This document shows positions 5,863 to 6,546 of a stretch of 6,546 bases of DNA, in pieces. Source of the stretch: an uncultured Dehalococcoidales bacterium. GTDB taxonomy: Bacteria > Chloroflexota > Dehalococcoidia > UBA1151 > UBA1328. The stretch is taken from NCBI GenBank assembly GCA_905614375.1, contig CAJQSP010000073.1:1-6546 (forward strand). Reading direction: 5' to 3'. The position numbers and the translations under genes are program-made. The number at the start of each line of letters is the position of its first letter. Position 1 is the first letter of the stretch. The notes beneath the pieces were generated by a model that worked only from the letters and a program-made list of their open reading frames with translations, had not been told where the DNA came from and did not search any database.

Positions 5863-5978
5863 GAAGGAAGTTCTTCACCGAAAGATGTTCGACTCTAATG
5901 ACCGAATTGTCAGCTTAAATACAGGTGTTGATGATTATTTAGGTCGTCTGGATTTTGTGGTCAGCGCTGAGTACTGAC
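5863..5978 (+). repeat. Dispersed intergenic element, copy B
   Basis: This is the direct-orientation partner of 1970-2086. Here the element ends 112 nt before the start codon of the mannonate-dehydratase-like gene, so it could lie in that gene's upstream control region. It contains the 10-bp palindrome TCAGCGCTGA (5961-5970), only partly kept in copy A. Most of the differences from copy A fall in the second half of the element. Confidence 0.85.
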
Positions 5979-6077
5979 TGGACTCTTGTGCCCTATCTGA
6001 ATTGCAAGCCCAAGTCACTTGAACAAAAGCTATATTGATCTCAATAAATTTAGACTGAAAATTGTCTTCAGATGACC

Positions 6078-6084
6078 AGAAGGA
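6078..6084 (+). promoter_or_regulatory. Ribosome binding site of the mannonate-dehydratase-like gene
   Basis: AGAAGGA lies 6 nt before the ATG at 6091, a near-ideal Shine-Dalgarno arrangement that fixes the start of the truncated gene. Confidence 0.7.
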
Positions 6085-6090
6085 TTCACT

Positions 6091-6546
6091 ATGAAAAATG
6101 CTTGGGCTGTGAGATACGCAACAGACGAAGTTCTTGAGACGTCCGTCCAGCTTGGTGTTAAGAACATTATTTTTTATAGTGGTCCGGGTGAAGACGTGCT
6201 TCCAGGCACAGATCAACCGCACAACAAAGACCGAAACTCCTACGAGGACTACCTACATTTCAAGAAACGAACAGACTCATATGGATTGAAGTTGGTCGCT
6301 TGCGAGAACAGTTTTATTTCAAATCCTAAATTCCATGACATCGCATTCGGAGGTCCTAAACGTGACCAATTGATCGAATTGTTAGCGGATGAAATTACTG
6401 ACATGGGCCGAGCAGGAATACCAATTTTTGCGTATCACTGGATGCCTATGGACGTCTGGAGATCACATAATGTTGTCATTAGAGGTGGAACTAGCGTTAC
6501 GGCGTGGGACAGTAATTCAACAGGGCAAGAGCGTATTTCGTCGCCT
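6091..6546 (+). CDS. Mannonate dehydratase-like TIM-barrel protein, 3' end cut by window
   Basis: The first 152 codons are open to the right edge with no stop, so the gene is truncated by the window and is not necessarily broken. It begins MKNAWAVRY. Visible features fit the UxuA-like mannonate dehydratase family, TIM-barrel enzymes that dehydrate D-mannonate to 2-keto-3-deoxygluconate in hexuronate breakdown. They are a first strand LGVKNIIFY (21-29), a strand GLKLVACE (65-72) with Glu72 where the family has its ES segment, then HDIAFGGPKRDQL (82-94) and GIPIFAYHWMPMDVW (109-123), which parallels the family's YNFMP...W motif. RGGTSVTAWD (131-140) follows. The early GVKNIIFYSG segment and shorter linkers differ from enterobacterial UxuA, so it is probably a divergent member whose substrate may not be mannonate. 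It is preceded by a good ribosome site and, further up, by element copy B. The SGNH and IolE-like genes to the left fit a sugar-acid context. Confidence 0.7.
   Translation, partial: MKNAWAVRYATDEVLETSVQLGVKNIIFYSGPGEDVLPGTDQPHNKDRNSYEDYLHFKKRTDSYGLKLVACENSFISNPKFHDIAFGGPKRDQLIELLADEITDMGRAGIPIFAYHWMPMDVWRSHNVVIRGGTSVTAWDSNSTGQERISSP

Larger units (their letters stand above)
5576..6090. other. Gap of 515 bases without a supportable gene
   Basis: All frames are interrupted by frequent stops, and no credible protein or intact RNA gene was found. The gap holds the GC-rich hairpin at 5589-5607, element copy B at 5863-5978, and the ribosome site of the following gene at 6078-6084. A tRNA D-arm-like string near 5776-5794 lacks the rest of a cloverleaf. 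I could not settle on a convincing promoter for the downstream gene. Confidence 0.6.

Noticed and set aside
6019..6050. TTGAAC and TAAATT as a promoter for the mannonate-dehydratase-like gene
   Set aside because: The spacer is 20 nt, too long for a standard sigma-70 promoter, and the -10 match is modest.
5935..6222. Minus-strand open frame of 95 codons over the start of the mannonate-dehydratase-like gene
   Set aside because: It overlaps a better-supported plus-strand gene with a strong ribosome site, and its translation is low in recognisable features.

Overview
This window looks like bacterial chromosomal DNA of moderate G+C. It has standard-code open frames, Shine-Dalgarno-like sites at several starts, a classical lipoprotein signal, and no introns, phage, IS or CRISPR signatures. 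No gene fixes the taxon. The mix of an SGNH hydrolase, an IolE/xylose-isomerase-type TIM barrel, a GYD-domain protein and a mannonate-dehydratase-like enzyme would suit an environmental sugar- or uronate-degrading bacterium such as marine Chloroflexota. That placement is an inference only.

Layout from left to right: 1-257 is non-coding as far as I can support. 258-839 (+) is a compact SGNH/GDSL hydrolase with a complete set of catalytic blocks, followed by a likely Rho-independent terminator (850-883). 956-1900 (+) is a sugar-phosphate isomerase/epimerase-like TIM barrel. 1901-2149 holds the first copy of a roughly 117-bp intergenic element. 2150-2476 (-) is a small GYD-domain protein, convergent with the TIM barrel gene. 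2477-2668 is a divergent promoter region. 2669-5575 (+) is a 968-residue lipoprotein that is almost entirely predicted coiled coil. 5576-6090 is a 515-base gap with a strong GC hairpin and the second copy of the intergenic element. 6091 to the right edge (+) is the 5' part of a mannonate-dehydratase-like gene cut by the window end.

The SGNH hydrolase, the IolE-like barrel and the mannonate-dehydratase-like barrel could belong to one sugar or uronate catabolic neighbourhood: the first could remove ester groups, and the other two could isomerise or dehydrate the sugar. They are not one operon, because terminators, long gaps and an opposite-strand gene separate them.

The most unusual object is the large lipoprotein. 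It has two arms that each begin with an EQ(L/I)DPL motif. Each arm contains an in-frame 21-bp tandem array encoding exact heptads, and the two arrays are unrelated in DNA sequence. Between the arms lies a distinct Ala/Pro-rich module of degenerate repeats. The second unusual object is the duplicated intergenic element, about 82% identical over 117 bp by hand alignment. It lies downstream of one sugar-enzyme gene and upstream of another.
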